A stretch of DNA of 64,000 nt, taken from positions 496,001 to 560,000 of the forward strand of contig NZ_JACIJC010000002.1 of the NCBI RefSeq assembly GCF_014199215.1, in the 5' to 3' direction. The notes under the pieces were generated by a model. It worked only from the letters and a program-made list of their open reading frames with translations. It was not told where the DNA came from and searched no databases. Positions 52,788 to 61,411 of the stretch are shown piece after piece. The number at the start of each line of letters is the position of its first letter. The stretch's first letter is position 1. A program made the translations under genes and the position numbers. Source of the stretch: Sphingobium boeckii. Lineage in GTDB: Bacteria; Pseudomonadota; Alphaproteobacteria; Sphingomonadales; Sphingomonadaceae.

Positions 52788-53635
52788 TGTTCGATCTCGC
52801 CGCCATTTACCGGATCAGCGTCGATCAGGCCGAGATCGACCGCGCCGTCGCCCGGATTGCGCCCGCCACAGGCCAGGCCGCGCACGCCGATCTCCGCCTC
52901 GCCATCGCCTGCATGGATCTGACCACCTTGCAGGGCGACGATACCGAGGATCGCGTCCGGGCTTTGTGCGCGCGCGCGAAAGCGCCGCTGCCAGGCGATC
53001 CAACACTCACCACGGCTGCCGTGTGCGTCTATCACGCGATGGTGCCCGCCGCTCGCGCCGCGCTTTCGGGCAGCCAAGTCCCCGTGGCCGCAGTCTCCGC
53101 CGGCTTCCCACATGGCCTGTCGCCGCTGTCCACCCGCATCGCGGAGATCCATGCTTCGGTTGCGGCAGGCGCGACCGAGATCGATATCGTCATCCGGCGC
53201 GGCCACGCGCTGACCGGCGATTGGCAGGCGCTGTACGACGAGGTTTCCGCCTTCCGCGCCGCCTGCGGCACCGCGCATATGAAGGCGATCATCGCGACCG
53301 GCGAATTGACCGACGCCACGATGATCGCGCGCGCATCCACAGTCTGCATGGCGGCGGGCGCGGACTTCATCAAGACCTCCACCGGCATGGAAAAGGTGAA
53401 TGCCACGCTGCCCGCCGGCCTGATCATGATGCGCGCCATCAGCGAGTGGCATGATCAGACCGGCACGCGCGTCGGCTTCAAGCCGGCGGGCGGCATCGGT
53501 ACGGCCGATCTGGCGCTCCAATGGCTCGCTCTCCTCCGCACTGAATTGGGCGAAGCATGGATGACGCCCGCGCTGTTCCGCTTCGGTGCGTCCCGTTTGC
53601 TGGACGATATCGTCGCGCGCCTCGCCGGGGATTGA
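52787..53635 (+). CDS. deoC: deoxyribose-phosphate aldolase
   Basis: This enzyme of about 282 residues cleaves deoxyribose-5-phosphate to glyceraldehyde-3-phosphate and acetaldehyde. The Schiff-base lysine is in [13 protein letters not shown], and [18 protein letters not shown] closes the barrel. The start codon overlaps the nupC stop (TGATG). No deoB is seen here, so deoxyribose-1-phosphate must be isomerised elsewhere. rutB follows after 49 bases. Confidence 0.95.
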   Translation: MFDLAAIYRISVDQAEIDRAVARIAPATGQAAHADLRLAIACMDLTTLQGDDTEDRVRALCARAKAPLPGDPTLTTAAVCVYHAMVPAARAALSGSQVPVAAVSAGFPHGLSPLSTRIAEIHASVAAGATEIDIVIRRGHALTGDWQALYDEVSAFRAACGTAHMKAIIATGELTDATMIARASTVCMAAGADFIKTSTGMEKVNATLPAGLIMMRAISEWHDQTGTRVGFKPAGGIGTADLALQWLALLRTELGEAWMTPALFRFGASRLLDDIVARLAGD

Positions 53636-53684
53636 CGCAGCCGCCACACCGGCCGACACTTCGCACCTGCAACAGGGAGGCAGC

Positions 53685-54404
53685 GTGACGGCGATCGATA
53701 CGACCATGGGCCAAGGCGGCGCATCGCTCACCCTGCCCGCGCGGCCGGAGGCGCTGACGCTCACTGCCGCCAACACCGCCGTCGTCGTGATCGATATGCA
53801 GAATGCCTATGCCTCACCCGGCGGCTATGTCGATCTGGCGGGCTTTGATATAGCAGGCGCGGCGGGCGTGATCGACAAGATCGCCAATGTGCTGGAAACC
53901 GCGCGCAAAGCGGGCGTGCAGGTGATCTATCTGCAAAATGGCTGGGATGCGGAATATGCCGAGGCGGGCGGGCCGGGCTCGCCCAACTGGCACAAATCCA
54001 ATGCACTGAAGACGATGCGGGCGCGGCCCGAACTCTCCGGCCAGTTGCTGGCGCGCGGCGGCTGGGATTATGATCTGGTGGAGGCGCTGACGCCGCAGCC
54101 GGGCGACATCTCGCTTCACAAGACCCGCTATTCCGCTTTCTTCAATTCGCAGCTCGATTCCACGCTGCGCGCGCGGGGCATCCGCAATATCGTGTTCGTC
54201 GGCATCGCCACCAATGTCTGCGTGGAGAGTACGCTGCGCGATGGCTTTCACTTCGAATATTTCGGCGTGATGCTGGAGGATGCGACGCACCATCTGGGGC
54301 CGGAGTCCATGCAGCAGGCAAGCGTGTATAATATCGAAAAATTCTTCGGCTGGGTATCCACCACCGCCGATTTCTGCGGCGCATTCGGCCAGACCGCGCC
54401 GTGA
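53685..54404 (+). CDS. rutB: ureidoacrylate/peroxyureidoacrylate amidohydrolase RutB
   Basis: This cysteine hydrolase of about 239 residues is of the isochorismatase-like family. It starts from a GTG with AGGGAGG upstream. The catalytic residues are visible: Asp in [10 protein letters not shown], Lys in HKTRYSAFF and Cys in [16 protein letters not shown]. In the Rut pathway RutB hydrolyses the ring-opened uracil product to release a carbamate/peroxycarbamate and aminoacrylate. It follows deoC with a short gap. Confidence 0.94.
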   Translation: MTAIDTTMGQGGASLTLPARPEALTLTAANTAVVVIDMQNAYASPGGYVDLAGFDIAGAAGVIDKIANVLETARKAGVQVIYLQNGWDAEYAEAGGPGSPNWHKSNALKTMRARPELSGQLLARGGWDYDLVEALTPQPGDISLHKTRYSAFFNSQLDSTLRARGIRNIVFVGIATNVCVESTLRDGFHFEYFGVMLEDATHHLGPESMQQASVYNIEKFFGWVSTTADFCGAFGQTAP

Positions 54405-54417
54405 TGCCACCGCCTCC

Positions 54418-54445
54418 CCCGTTTCGACAGGCTCAGCCCGAACGG
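54418..54445. repeat. REP-like fragment between rutB and rutC
   Basis: CCCGTTTCGACAGG and the closing CCCGAACGG resemble the short palindromic unit common in sphingomonads. It lies in the 100-base gap between rutB and rutC. The two arms match only partly. Confidence 0.5.
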
Positions 54446-54504
54446 ATCTTGGAAATTTTAACTCGAACGGGTTTTGACAATCGAAACATGACTGGAGAGA
54501 TTTA

Positions 54505-54888
54505 ATGCCTTTCGAACCGATCAACCCGCCGCAATTCCCCACGCCGATCGCACCCTATTCAGCCGGAGCCAAAGCGGGAAACACCGTCTATGTCTCAGGC
54601 GTGCTGGCGCTGGGCGAAGGCGGCGCAGTGCTCCATGTGGGCGACGCCGCCGCGCAGACCCGCCATGTTCTGGACGTAATCAAAATCACGCTGGAGGCCG
54701 CCGGCGCGACGATGGCCGATGTCGCGATGAACCATATTTTCCTAAAGGATCTGGCCGATTACGCCGCGTTCAATCAGGTCTATGCCGAATATTTTCCCGG
54801 TGCAAAGCCAGCGCGCTATTGCATCAAGACCGAATTGGTAAAGCCCGATTGCCTGGTGGAGATCGCCAGCGTGGCGCACATCGCCTGA
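54505..54888 (+). CDS. rutC: RutC, aminoacrylate deaminase (RidA family)
   Basis: This 127-residue RidA/YjgF-family protein has the conserved [22 protein letters not shown] and [19 protein letters not shown] stretches; the catalytic Arg and Cys-region residues are visible. In the Rut pathway it converts 3-aminoacrylate to malonic semialdehyde. TGGAGAG precedes the ATG, and its stop codon overlaps the rutD start (TGATG). Confidence 0.95.
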   Translation: MPFEPINPPQFPTPIAPYSAGAKAGNTVYVSGVLALGEGGAVLHVGDAAAQTRHVLDVIKITLEAAGATMADVAMNHIFLKDLADYAAFNQVYAEYFPGAKPARYCIKTELVKPDCLVEIASVAHIA

Positions 54889-55676
54889 TGCCCATGGCCG
54901 GCGGCCTTTATTTTGAAGAGCATGGCCGCGCGGATGGTCCGCCGCTGATCCTGTCAGCGGGCCTTGGCGGATCGGGACAGTATTGGGCACCCAACATCCC
55001 TTCGCTTGCCGAACATTTCCGCGTGGTGACCTATGATCATCGCGGCACCGGGCGGAGCGATCGAACGCTTCCCGAGACCGTGACGGTCGATCAGATGGCG
55101 GATGATCTGCTCAACGTCATCGACGCGCTGGGGGTGGAAAGCGCGGCGGTGATGGGACATGCGGCGGGCGAAGTCGCATCGCTGGCGGCTTCGCTCAAAG
55201 CGCCCGCGCGGATCGCGTTTCAGGTGCTGGTCAACGCCTGGTCCAAGCCCGATCCGCATTTCGCGCGCTGTTTCGATGCAAGGCTCGCGCTGCTGCGTCA
55301 TGCAGGGCCGCGCGCCTATCTGGCGGCGCAACCGATCTTCCTGTTCCCCGCCACCTGGATTTCCGAGCATAGCGCCGTGCTCGACGCCGAACTGATCGGC
55401 CAGGTCGAGCAATTTGCAGGCGTCGAGACTTATGAGAAGCGCATCGCGGCGCTGAGCGCCTTCGATGTGGATGCGCGATTGGGCGACGTAACGGTGCCCA
55501 CGGTCGCGCTCGCCGCTGCGGACGACATGCTGGTGCCCTCCACCTGCTCGGAGCGGTTGGCGGACGGCATTCCCGGCGCCGAGCTGGCGATGATGCGCTG
55601 GGGCGGCCATGGCTGCAATGTCACCGCGGCGGAGAGCTTCAACCAGCTTGTGCTCGAAATCACCCTGGGGGATTGA
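54888..55676 (+). CDS. rutD: RutD, alpha/beta-hydrolase-fold protein of pyrimidine catabolism
   Basis: This protein of about 262 residues is of the alpha/beta-hydrolase fold. The nucleophile elbow reads VMGHAAGEVASLAA, so Ala92 stands where a Ser would be expected (G-x-S-x-G). E. coli RutD has an equivalent GHALG elbow, so this is a family feature rather than damage. DMLVPS and GGHGCN carry the remaining Asp and His positions. Its role is thought to aid aminoacrylate hydrolysis. Confidence 0.93.
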   Translation: MPMAGGLYFEEHGRADGPPLILSAGLGGSGQYWAPNIPSLAEHFRVVTYDHRGTGRSDRTLPETVTVDQMADDLLNVIDALGVESAAVMGHAAGEVASLAASLKAPARIAFQVLVNAWSKPDPHFARCFDARLALLRHAGPRAYLAAQPIFLFPATWISEHSAVLDAELIGQVEQFAGVETYEKRIAALSAFDVDARLGDVTVPTVALAAADDMLVPSTCSERLADGIPGAELAMMRWGGHGCNVTAAESFNQLVLEITLGD

Positions 55677-55679
55677 ATC

Positions 55680-56747
55680 ATGGAAATCGGCGTTTTCGTT
55701 CCCATCAACAACAATGGCTGGCTGATCAGCGAAAACGCCCCGCAATATATGCCGAGCTTCGATCTCAACAAGGAGATCGCCCAGCGCGCCGAGAAATACG
55801 GCCTCGATTTCCTACTCTCGATGATCAAGCTGCGCGGCTTTGGCGGCAAGACCGAATTCTGGGAATATGGGCTGGAGAGCTTCACGCTGATGGCCGGGCT
55901 CGCCGCCGTGACCGAAAAGATCAAGATCTACGCCACCTGCCCCACGCTGATCATCCCGCCCGCTTTTGCCGCGCGGATGTGCAACACGATCGATTCGATC
56001 AGCCACGGCCGCTTCGGACTCAATCTGATCACCGGCTGGCAGCCGCCCGAATATACGCAGATGGGTCTATGGCCGGGCGATGAGCATTTCCGCAATCGTT
56101 ACAAGATGCTCGATGAATATGCCCACATCCTGCGCGAAGTCTGGGACACCGGCGTGTCGGACTTCAAGGGCGATTATTATCAGATGGACGATTGCCGCGT
56201 GAAGCCGCAGCCGGGCGGTGCCATGAAGATCATCTGCGCAGGTTCATCTGACGAGGGGCTCGCTTTCTCCGCCAAATGGGCGGATTACGCCTTCTGTCTC
56301 GGCAAGGGCGTCAACACGCCCACCGCCTTCGCCTCCAACAATGACCGGCTTGCCGCGGCCACCGCAAAGACGGGGCGCGCCGTCTCCATCTATGTGCTCG
56401 TCATGATCATCGCGGCCGAAACCGACGAGGCCGCTGTGGCCAAGTGGCAATCCTATAATGCGGGCGTCGATCTGGATGCGATCGCCTGGCTTGCCGATCA
56501 GGGTGCGAAGGATACGGTCAACACCGACACCAATGTCCGCCAGCTCGCTGCGCCCGAAGGCGCGGTGAACATCAATATGGGCACGCTCGTCGGCAGCCAT
56601 GCCAGCATCGCGCGAATGCTGGACGAAATGGCTCAAATACCCAATACAGGTGGCGTGCTGCTCACCTTCGACGATTTCCTTCAGGGCGTCGAGGATTTCG
56701 GGACGAAGATCCAGCCGCTCATGAAAAGCCGCGCGCATCTGGGATGA
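55680..56747 (+). CDS. rutA: pyrimidine monooxygenase RutA
   Basis: This 355-residue flavin-dependent monooxygenase of the luciferase-like family opens the uracil or thymine ring. Typical stretches are [62 protein letters not shown], and [14 protein letters not shown]-like substrate residues (positions about 175-190). It needs reduced FMN, normally from RutF, for which no gene is visible here. It follows rutD by three bases and completes rutB-C-D-A. Confidence 0.95.
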   Translation: MEIGVFVPINNNGWLISENAPQYMPSFDLNKEIAQRAEKYGLDFLLSMIKLRGFGGKTEFWEYGLESFTLMAGLAAVTEKIKIYATCPTLIIPPAFAARMCNTIDSISHGRFGLNLITGWQPPEYTQMGLWPGDEHFRNRYKMLDEYAHILREVWDTGVSDFKGDYYQMDDCRVKPQPGGAMKIICAGSSDEGLAFSAKWADYAFCLGKGVNTPTAFASNNDRLAAATAKTGRAVSIYVLVMIIAAETDEAAVAKWQSYNAGVDLDAIAWLADQGAKDTVNTDTNVRQLAAPEGAVNINMGTLVGSHASIARMLDEMAQIPNTGGVLLTFDDFLQGVEDFGTKIQPLMKSRAHLG

Positions 56748-56811
56748 GGCTAATCGTCCCCCGAAATGAGACAGGCTGTCACCGGCTAACGAACCGTTAA
56801 CGCCGCTTAAG

Positions 56812-56817
56812 TATAAT
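56812..56817 (+). promoter_or_regulatory. TATAAT -10 element before the diguanylate cyclase gene
   Basis: A perfect TATAAT lies about 90 bases before the TTG start of the GGDEF gene. No good -35 is visible at the usual spacing, so the promoter assignment is partial. Confidence 0.4.
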
Positions 56818-56907
56818 CCGAAATTGCGGCGAACGCCGCCAAATGGAACCAATCGTTGATCCCCGCGCTCATGCGCAGGGCCATCGCGATTCGAGGGAGC
56901 AGGTTTT

Positions 56908-58044
56908 TTGAGCGATAAGCGCAGGTCGCTGCCCCACGACACCTATGTCGAACTGGTCAGAAGCCTGTTTGCCACGCTTCTGCCGACGGTCATCATGACC
57001 ACGGCTTTTTTGACCGTGGGTGCGGTCATCAACTTTCAGACACCCGATCTCCTGCTCGCCATCCTGATGCTGCTGGGCGGCCTTGCCCTGATCGCGCGGC
57101 TCAGCGTCCTGATTCTGCACAAGAAGGAAGCTGCTACAGCCAGATTGAGCTGGGAACGGGCGCGCACGCTGGAACGGCGGTTCGCCTGCGCTTATTTCAG
57201 TTTCGCAGCCACCTTCAGCGCGTTTTCAGCGCGCGCCTTTGTGGTGGCGGGCGCTGAAGCGCATATGCTGATCATCGGATTGCTGTTCGGTTATGGTGCC
57301 GGCGTGGCGGCCGGCCTGTCACTGCGTCCCTGGATCAGCGTGACCAGCATCCTGATCGCGACCCTGCCCACGATCATCATTGCCTTATTGTCCGCTTCCA
57401 TCAGCTATGTCGCCGTCGGGCTGTTGCTTGCGATTTTCACGATTGGCGGCGTGGAAAGTATGCTCGCGCGCTATCGCGTGGTCGCGCACAAGGAAATGGA
57501 GAGCCAGGTGTTCCAGGCGCTCGCCCGCCGCGACGATCTGACGGGTCTGCCCAATCGGTTGTCGCTGCGGGAGCGGTTCGAAGCCTTTATGGCGGGATCC
57601 GATGCGCAGAACGGGATTGCCGTCCACTGCCTCGATCTCGATCGGTTCAAGCCGGTAAACGATCTTTATGGCCATCCGGTGGGCGATGCGCTGTTGAGGG
57701 CGGTATCCGAAAGGTTGACCGCGCTTCTGCGCCGCAGCGATTTTGCCGCGCGGCTGGGCGGCGACGAATTCGTGATCATCCAGACGGGTGCGGTCTATGC
57801 AGAGCAGGCCGACATGCTGGCACGCCGCATCCTGCGTGCCATCGGCGAACCCTTCATCATCGAGGGTCATCGCATCACGATCGGCACCAGCGTCGGCTAT
57901 GCCTTGTCGTCGGTATGCGGCAATGAACTCGAAACGCTGATGGCGTGCGCCGATGAAGCGCTGGTCGATATCAAGCGCAAGGGCGGTGGCATTGTCCGCT
58001 ATCGCCCGCCCGTGGAGCGGCTGGACCACAGGCTGGCAAGCTGA
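56908..58044 (+). CDS. membrane diguanylate cyclase (GGDEF)
   Basis: This 378-residue protein starts from a TTG with GAGGGAGCAGG upstream. Its N-terminal half has five or six hydrophobic segments. The C-terminal GGDEF domain (about 205-370) has RDDLTGLPNRLSL, LDLDRFKPVNDLYGHPVGDALL and an intact LGGDEFV. An RRSD inhibitory site lies five residues before GGDEF. It is therefore predicted to make cyclic di-GMP with product inhibition. No EAL domain is present. The membrane part has no recognised sensor family. Confidence 0.92.
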   Translation: MSDKRRSLPHDTYVELVRSLFATLLPTVIMTTAFLTVGAVINFQTPDLLLAILMLLGGLALIARLSVLILHKKEAATARLSWERARTLERRFACAYFSFAATFSAFSARAFVVAGAEAHMLIIGLLFGYGAGVAAGLSLRPWISVTSILIATLPTIIIALLSASISYVAVGLLLAIFTIGGVESMLARYRVVAHKEMESQVFQALARRDDLTGLPNRLSLRERFEAFMAGSDAQNGIAVHCLDLDRFKPVNDLYGHPVGDALLRAVSERLTALLRRSDFAARLGGDEFVIIQTGAVYAEQADMLARRILRAIGEPFIIEGHRITIGTSVGYALSSVCGNELETLMACADEALVDIKRKGGGIVRYRPPVERLDHRLAS

Positions 58045-58052
58045 GCGGTGCT

Positions 58053-58466
58053 TCAGTCGCGCCGCGCGGTCTTCACATAGGGCACGAACTTGCCAAGCCC
58101 CACGAAACCGCTCTGCATCCGGGCACCCGAATCATAGAGCCGCACGATATCGATGCTGCAAAGCTGGGAAGAATGCGTATCGGTGATCATGATGTCGCCC
58201 GAATCGAGCGAAGTCGCGCCGGATCGCGGGCGATTGACATACATCTTGCCGCCGCTGGTCTCATACAGGATCGCGGTCCGGTCGATGATGCGGCTGGAGC
58301 GGATATCGCGCAATTGCAGGCAATCCACGGGCTTTCCCGCAACATGCCCGGCCAGAGCCTTGGCAAGCCGCGCTTCGGCGCGGCCATTGTCGATTTTCGC
58401 AGCGGAAGCCTGAACGCCAGTGACGGTCAGGGCAGCGCCCATCAGAATCGCAATCATGCGCATCAT
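58053..58466 (-). CDS. exported protein of unknown function
   Basis: This 137-residue protein begins MMRMIAILMGAALTVTGVQASA, a signal peptide, with AAGGAT just upstream. The mature part contains two Cys (VDCLQLRD and SSQLCSIDIVRLYD), which could form a disulphide, and ends GFVGLGKFVPYVKTARRD. It resembles small conserved sphingomonad periplasmic proteins, but I cannot name the family. It is convergent with the GGDEF gene. Confidence 0.75.
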   Translation of the reverse strand: MMRMIAILMGAALTVTGVQASAAKIDNGRAEARLAKALAGHVAGKPVDCLQLRDIRSSRIIDRTAILYETSGGKMYVNRPRSGATSLDSGDIMITDTHSSQLCSIDIVRLYDSGARMQSGFVGLGKFVPYVKTARRD

Positions 58467-58576
58467 CTTATCCTTGAAAGCCGATGAAGGGCTTTCTTAC
58501 CGCAAACTCTATGAACCTGCGCTGAAATAAGAATCCAAGCATAAAGCGCTGATCGATCGCGCGTGATTAAAGGAGA

Positions 58577-58652
58577 TGGTGGAGCCTAGCGGGATCGAAC
58601 CGCTGACCTCTACACTGCCAGTGTAGCGCTCTCCCAGCTGAGCTAAGGCCCC
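58577..58652 (-). tRNA. tRNA-Ala (anticodon GGC)
   Basis: A 76-base cloverleaf can be drawn on the minus strand with CCA encoded. The acceptor is GGGGCCU/AGGCUCC with the G3-U70 pair that marks alanine. The anticodon stem CUACA/UGUAG encloses CUGGCAG (anticodon GGC), and the T-loop reads GGUUCGAUCC. Confidence 0.97.
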
Positions 58653-58689
58653 GTATCCATCTGCGCCGCGCTGGGTGCTGCGGCGGTGA

Positions 58690-58747
58690 GGCGCTGCCTT
58701 TATGTCGGCAGCGCCGCCTTTGCAAGGGTCAGTTGCAGACCCTTGCA
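58690..58747. repeat. two tandem perfect hairpins
   Basis: Hairpin 1: GGCGCTGCC (58690-58698) with GGCAGCGCC (58707-58715), eight-base loop. Hairpin 2: TGCAAGGGTC (58721-58730) with GACCCTTGCA (58738-58747), seven-base loop. They lie between the TIGR02300 stop codon and the tRNA gene, both on the minus strand. No T-run is seen. Confidence 0.75.
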
Positions 58748-58757
58748 TGGTGAGCGA

Positions 58758-59087
58758 TCAATTGTTCGCATCGCTTTCGCCATCCGAGGTATCGACGCCC
58801 AGATCGTCGTCGCCCCCCAGATCCACATCGTCGTCGGGCGATGGCTCTTCATCGTCCACCACGTCCAGATCCAGATCCTCGTCAATGGGCGCGCCATCCA
58901 CGGGTTTGGCTTCGCTTTCCTTCTTCGGCGCGTCGAACGGAAGCGGCTGCTTCGATTTGAGCACGGGATCGGGTTCCCAGACGTTACCGCATTCGATGCA
59001 GTTGACGGGATTGTCCTTGCCCAGATCGTAAAATCGGGTTGCGCACTTCGGACAGGTCCGTTTCGTGCCCCATTCAGGCTTCACCAT
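58758..59087 (-). CDS. TIGR02300-family zinc-ribbon protein
   Basis: This 109-residue protein starts at 59087 (MVKPEWGTKRTCPKC). It has a CPKC...CIEC zinc-ribbon pair separated by the FYDLGKDNPVN motif that names this FYDLN family. A highly acidic C-terminal tail (DEDLDLDVVDDEEPSPDDDVDLGGDDD) follows. It is typical of alphaproteobacteria. Function unknown. It lies upstream of, and divergent from, aroA. Confidence 0.92.
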   Translation of the reverse strand: MVKPEWGTKRTCPKCATRFYDLGKDNPVNCIECGNVWEPDPVLKSKQPLPFDAPKKESEAKPVDGAPIDEDLDLDVVDDEEPSPDDDVDLGGDDDLGVDTSDGESDANN

Positions 59088-59224
59088 GTGCCGCCTTGCC
59101 TCCAGAATAAAATTGAAAACAGCGGCGCATCCTTTCGATGCCCCGCCACACGCGGCGCGCCTTGCCATAGCTATAAGCCGCTGTCAAAAGCCACGGCTGT
59201 TTCCAGCCGGATTGCCCTTCCCTT

Positions 59225-60571
59225 ATGTCTCACGCAGCGCCCGTTTCCCGCAGCTTTTCCGCATCAGGCCCGTTAAGGGGCCGCGTGCGCGTGCCGGGTG
59301 ACAAATCCATCTCGCATCGTTCGCTGATGTTTTCGGCGCTCGCCGTGGGCGAAAGCAGAATCAGCGGATTGCTGGAGGGTGAGGATGTGCTGGCCACCGC
59401 CGCCGCGATGCGCGCGATGGGCGCTGACGTCGCACGCGGGGATGACGGGATCTGGACGGTGCACGGCGTGGGCGTGGGTGGCCTGCTCCAGCCGCGGACC
59501 GCGCTGGACATGGGCAATAGCGGCACCTCCACCCGCCTGCTGATGGGCCTGGTCGCCAGCCACCCGATCACCGTGACCTTCACCGGAGACGCCTCGCTCT
59601 CCGCCCGCCCGATGAACCGCGTGATCGACCCGCTCAGCCGGACAGGTGCGGCCTTCACCGCCAGCCCCGGCGGGCGTCTGCCGCTGATGGTGCGCGGGCT
59701 CTGCCCCGCCGTTCCGATCGAATACCGCCTGCCCGTCGCCTCGGCGCAGGTGAAATCCGCCATATTGCTTGCCGGCCTCAACACGCCGGGGATCACCCGC
59801 GTGATCGAGCCTGTTCCGACGCGCGACCATAGCGAGCGGATGCTGGTCGGCTTCGGTGCCAAGCTGGACGTGGAGACCGAAAGCGATGGCACGCGGATCA
59901 TCTCGCTGCATGGCGAGGCTGAATTCAGGCCGCAGGTGATCGACGTGCCGGGAGACCCCTCCTCTGCCGGTTTCCTGATCGTGGCCGCGCTGATCGTACC
60001 GGGGTCGGATGTGGTGGTGGAGAATGTCGGGCTGAACCCCACTCGTGCCGGGCTGATCGAAATCCTGCGCGCGATGGGCGGCGATATCACGCTGCTGGAC
60101 GAGCGGATCGTGGGCGGCGAACCCGTGGCGGATGTGGCTGTGCGCCATTCCTCGCTGACCGGAATCGAAGTGCCCCCCGAGATCGCACCGTCGATGATCG
60201 ACGAGTTTCCGATTCTCTTCATCGCCGCCGCCTGCGCGCAGGGACAGACCGTGACGCGCGGGCTGGACGAATTGCGCGTCAAGGAATCGGACCGGATCAG
60301 CGTGATGGCCGAAGGTCTGGCAGCGATCGGCGTCATCGCCACGGAAACGCCCGATGGCCTCATCATCCAGGGTTCGGGTGGCGATCCCCTGCCCGGGGGC
60401 GGCACGATCGCGTCAAGGCTCGATCACCGCATCGCGATGAGCTTCGTCATCGCCGGCCTGGTCTCTAAAAGTGCCCTCACGATCGACGATATCGCGCCGA
60501 TCGCCACCAGTTTTCCAGATTTTTTCTCCCTTGTGGAGATTTTGCAGAATCGAGTCGTTCAAACTCCATGA
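59225..60571 (+). CDS. aroA: 3-phosphoshikimate 1-carboxyvinyltransferase (EPSP synthase)
   Basis: This 448-residue shikimate-pathway enzyme joins shikimate-3-phosphate to PEP. Conserved parts are GDKSISHRSLMFSALA, ALDMGNSGTSTRLLMG, and LRVKESDRISVMAEGL. The ATG start follows TTCCCTT, a weak ribosome site. It overlaps the cmk start by four bases (ATGA), the usual aroA-cmk-rpsA order. Confidence 0.97.
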   Translation: MSHAAPVSRSFSASGPLRGRVRVPGDKSISHRSLMFSALAVGESRISGLLEGEDVLATAAAMRAMGADVARGDDGIWTVHGVGVGGLLQPRTALDMGNSGTSTRLLMGLVASHPITVTFTGDASLSARPMNRVIDPLSRTGAAFTASPGGRLPLMVRGLCPAVPIEYRLPVASAQVKSAILLAGLNTPGITRVIEPVPTRDHSERMLVGFGAKLDVETESDGTRIISLHGEAEFRPQVIDVPGDPSSAGFLIVAALIVPGSDVVVENVGLNPTRAGLIEILRAMGGDITLLDERIVGGEPVADVAVRHSSLTGIEVPPEIAPSMIDEFPILFIAAACAQGQTVTRGLDELRVKESDRISVMAEGLAAIGVIATETPDGLIIQGSGGDPLPGGGTIASRLDHRIAMSFVIAGLVSKSALTIDDIAPIATSFPDFFSLVEILQNRVVQTP

Positions 60572-61200
60572 TCATCGCCGTCGACGGACCCGCCGCATCG
60601 GGCAAAGGCACAATCGCGCGCGCCCTCGCCGCGCATTACAATCTGCCGCACATGGACACCGGGCTATTATACCGTGCGGTGGCGCATACGCTGGTTCATG
60701 GCCATGGTGAGGCGGAAAATGAACAGGATGCACTGGCGGCCTGCTCGTTCGATGATGCCTTGCTCGCCGATCCCGCGCTGAAGGGCGAAGAAATGGGGCG
60801 GGTCGCCTCGATCGTGTCCGCCCACCCGCTCGTCCGCTCCGCGCTGATGAAGCGTCAGCGCGATTTCGCCAGGCGCAAGCGCGGCGCGGTGCTGGACGGT
60901 CGCGATATCGGCACCGTGATCGCGCCCAATGCCGACGCCAAATTGTTCATCACCGCCACACCCAGGACGCGTGCGCTGCGCCGTCATGCGGAGATGCAGA
61001 AATCGGGCAGCCAGATGAGCTTCGATCATGTGCTGACCGATATCCGCGCACGCGATCGGCGTGACGCCGGGCGGGTGACCGCGCCCATGGCCCAGGCAGA
61101 GGATGCAGACTTGCTCGATACCAGCTTCCTCTCTATAGACGCGGCCGTCCAGCGTGCGATTGCGCTTGTGGACGCCCGGATCGGCGCAGCGGACCGCTGA
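60568..61200 (+). CDS. cmk: cytidylate kinase
   Basis: This 210-residue kinase phosphorylates CMP and dCMP. The P-loop is GPAASGKGT at the N-terminus. MDTGLLYRAVA, VLDGRDIGTVIAPNADAKLFITATPRTRALRR and the C-terminal DADLLDTSFLSIDAAV are typical. It is translationally coupled to aroA and precedes rpsA. Confidence 0.97.
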   Translation: MIIAVDGPAASGKGTIARALAAHYNLPHMDTGLLYRAVAHTLVHGHGEAENEQDALAACSFDDALLADPALKGEEMGRVASIVSAHPLVRSALMKRQRDFARRKRGAVLDGRDIGTVIAPNADAKLFITATPRTRALRRHAEMQKSGSQMSFDHVLTDIRARDRRDAGRVTAPMAQAEDADLLDTSFLSIDAAVQRAIALVDARIGAADR

Positions 61201-61315
61201 CCGTCCCCGAGGGTTTGAGTTGCAAGGCGCGAGAGCGGCACGGCGATAGGCCGCCTGCTTGACGCGCCCTTTTCGCTTTCCCTGCCGGCGCCCATAAGTG
61301 CCTGAAAACGCTGGA

Positions 61316-61344
61316 TGCCGCATGGGCATGGGGTTCTTGCGGCA
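61316..61344 (+). promoter_or_regulatory. hairpin in the rpsA leader
   Basis: TGCCGCA (61316-61322) and TGCGGCA (61338-61344) form a perfect 7-bp stem with a 15-base loop, about 70 bases before the rpsA start in a 211-base leader. Ribosomal protein S1 autoregulates its mRNA in E. coli, so a regulatory leader is plausible. Confidence 0.35.
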
Positions 61345-61411
61345 GTTCTGGTCAAGACCGCCGGATACAACCGGCTGGCCGGATAAAGTAGAAGACAGGA
61401 CACTCTAACAC

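Noticed and set aside
61323-61411. Short frame starting ATGGGCATGGGG in the rpsA leader
   Set aside because: It has no ribosome site and runs out of frame into rpsA. Treated as leader.
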